Positions 4,536 through 5,063 of a stretch of DNA of 5,063 nt are shown in pieces (within the stretch, counting starts at the first letter, position 1; each line of letters opens with the position of its first letter). The stretch comes from Bacillus salipaludis. Its GTDB lineage: Bacteria; Bacillota; Bacilli; Bacillales_B; DSM-18226. Under the pieces are notes generated by a model, which saw only the letters and a list, made by a program, of their open reading frames with translations, was not told the DNA's origin and made no database searches. The position numbers and the translations under genes were made by a program. The DNA is taken from positions 1-5,063 of the forward strand of contig NZ_SMYO01000063.1 in NCBI RefSeq assembly GCF_004358205.1, written 5' to 3'.

Positions 4536-4775
4536 TTAGAAGAAGAATGGGAAAAACGGGGCACCAAACGGTCTAAAGAAAGGTCTGCCGAAAAATGGCC
4601 CAGGAAAAAATCCAAAGCCGTAGCCATCATTTGGTTGCTTTGAATTTAGTTCAGCTATTTCAAAACCGTCCTTTTTTACTTTAACAACCTTGCCGATAAC
4701 CCAGTCACCCTGTTCATTTTTAAACTTAATCAATTGACCTTCGAAACGACGAGCATTTTCATAATTGAAGTAAAT
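4536..4775 (-). CDS. Small SH3/KOW-like protein with Phe/Pro-rich tail, apparent ATT start
   Basis: Not recognised by name. From ATT at 4775 it is 79 residues: (I/M)YFNYENARRFEG, then a small beta-barrel-like stretch GQLIKFKNEQGDWVIGKVVK VKKDGFEIAEL (KOW/SH3-like), then a tail with GYGFGFFPGPFFGRPFFRPF and ending FFPFFF. Such tails are typical of small Bacillus spore coat-associated proteins. The first in-frame ATG is at 4829 (97 residues), but it has no ribosome binding site and lies upstream of a sigma-K-like -10 element (4815-4807), so it would not be in the message. AAAGAGG (4790-4784) is 8 nt before ATT, and translation there resembles a normal start. ATT is a known rare start (infC). 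The alternative is a gene silenced by an ATG-to-ATT mutation. Confidence 0.7.
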   Translation of the reverse strand: MYFNYENARRFEGQLIKFKNEQGDWVIGKVVKVKKDGFEIAELNSKQPNDGYGFGFFPGPFFGRPFFRPFGAPFFPFFF

Positions 4776-4783
4776 GCCAAAAA

Positions 4784-4790
4784 CCTCTTT
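4784..4790 (-). promoter_or_regulatory. Ribosome binding site pointing to an ATT start
   Basis: AAAGAGG on the minus strand, 8 nt before ATT at 4775. No ATG, GTG or TTG in the gene's frame lies at a suitable distance. Confidence 0.6.
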
Positions 4791-4806
4791 TTTAAGGGAA
4801 TTGCTA

Positions 4807-4842
4807 TAAATTATGTAAAGATGCCACATGTTGAGAAGGCAA
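4807..4842 (-). promoter_or_regulatory. Sigma-K-like -10 element and upstream motif
   Basis: On the minus strand, CATAATTTA (4815-4807) fits CATAnnnTA within TTTACATAATTTATAG, which nearly duplicates the element at 3708-3723. An AC at the usual 16-17 nt distance is missing (one occurs at 14 nt). The motif TTGCCTTCTCAACATG (4842-4827), shared with 3272-3257, lies 11 nt upstream and could bind an activator such as GerE; this is a guess. Transcription would begin near 4799. Confidence 0.5.
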
Positions 4843-4889
4843 TTGACTATGTCTTGTCCATTTTTGGTAAAAATAAAAACTCACCTAGT

Positions 4890-4923
4890 TTGTGAAGAAA
4901 CTCACTTAAACTATCGGGTGCTT
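4890..4923 (+). repeat. Left half of hairpin repeat split by intron
   Basis: TTGTGAA (4890-4896), 7 nt, ACTTAAA (4904-4910), then CTATCGGGTGCTT up to the intron start. This matches the extended repeats at 1405 and 1485. The missing right arm should lie beyond the intron. The last bases, GTGCTT, would be the IBS1 sequence read by the intron. Confidence 0.8.
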
Positions 4924-5063
4924 GTGCGGCCGAGCATAGGTCGTATCATATAACGGGTGGGATTCCCGTCGAGTAAGAACTAGCCATTCGCTCGTAGCGA
5001 GTCTTGGAGGGCTAAAGGTAACTTTAGTCTTTAAGCGTAGACAGTTAGGTAGCGGGCCGAAAG
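4924..5063 (+). mobile_element. Group II intron, 5' end (partial)
   Basis: It begins GTGCGGCCGAGC, matching the conserved GTGYG 5' end of group II introns. Domain I stems can be drawn: ACGGG (4953-4957) with CCCGT (4965-4969); TAGCC (4981-4985) with GGCTA (5010-5014), enclosing TCGCT-cgt-AGCGA (4988-5000). The sequence runs off the window before the exon-binding loops and any maturase gene. It is inserted in the loop of a hairpin repeat in the same orientation as the intron end at 1-139. The similar length of intron at both ends (139 and 140 nt) suggests that the window stops where a multi-copy sequence begins. Confidence 0.88.

Overview
The window looks like a chromosomal segment of an AT-rich, endospore-forming Bacillaceae (Bacillus in the broad sense). 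The main grounds are four tiny YjcZ-type sporulation proteins (Gly/Tyr-rich head plus one hydrophobic helix), strong GGAGG-type ribosome binding sites, sigma-K-like promoters and many hairpin/T-tract terminators. Species cannot be fixed from the sequence.

Layout. 1-139 is the 3' end of a group II intron (domains V and VI), and 4924-5063 is the 5' end of a group II intron in the same orientation, so the window is the stretch between two intron copies. About 140 nt of intron is present on each side. Next come a strong terminator (201-238), a padR-DUF2812 regulator/membrane-protein pair (378-1252) behind a triple AGTTGAACT operator-like region, and a terminator. 1357-2231 holds small hairpin repeats, a 97-codon unidentified gene whose start appears to be ATC, and a decayed 3' fragment of a DUF4275 gene. 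2232-2708 encodes a helix-hairpin-helix protein of the Cdd1 family. 2903-3171 (minus strand) and 3749-4051 (plus strand) are two pairs of YjcZ-family genes pointing away from each other. 4536-4775 (minus) encodes a small SH3/KOW-like protein with a Phe/Pro-rich tail, apparently started at ATT from a sigma-K-like promoter.

The most unusual pattern is a dispersed hairpin repeat, idealised as CTTCAACTA-AYGGGTGCTT-TAGTTGAAG. About six copies are recognisable, and several sit directly upstream of a hairpin/T-tract terminator. Both intron copies are inserted in this repeat, in the loop just before its right arm: the left intron is followed by TAGTTGAAG and the right intron is preceded by CTTAAACTATCGGGTGCTT. 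One repeat also supplies the stop codon of the DUF4275 remnant.

Functionally the window combines a PadR-type sensing/regulation module, a sporulation cluster likely expressed in the mother cell, and repeat/intron-driven genome plasticity.
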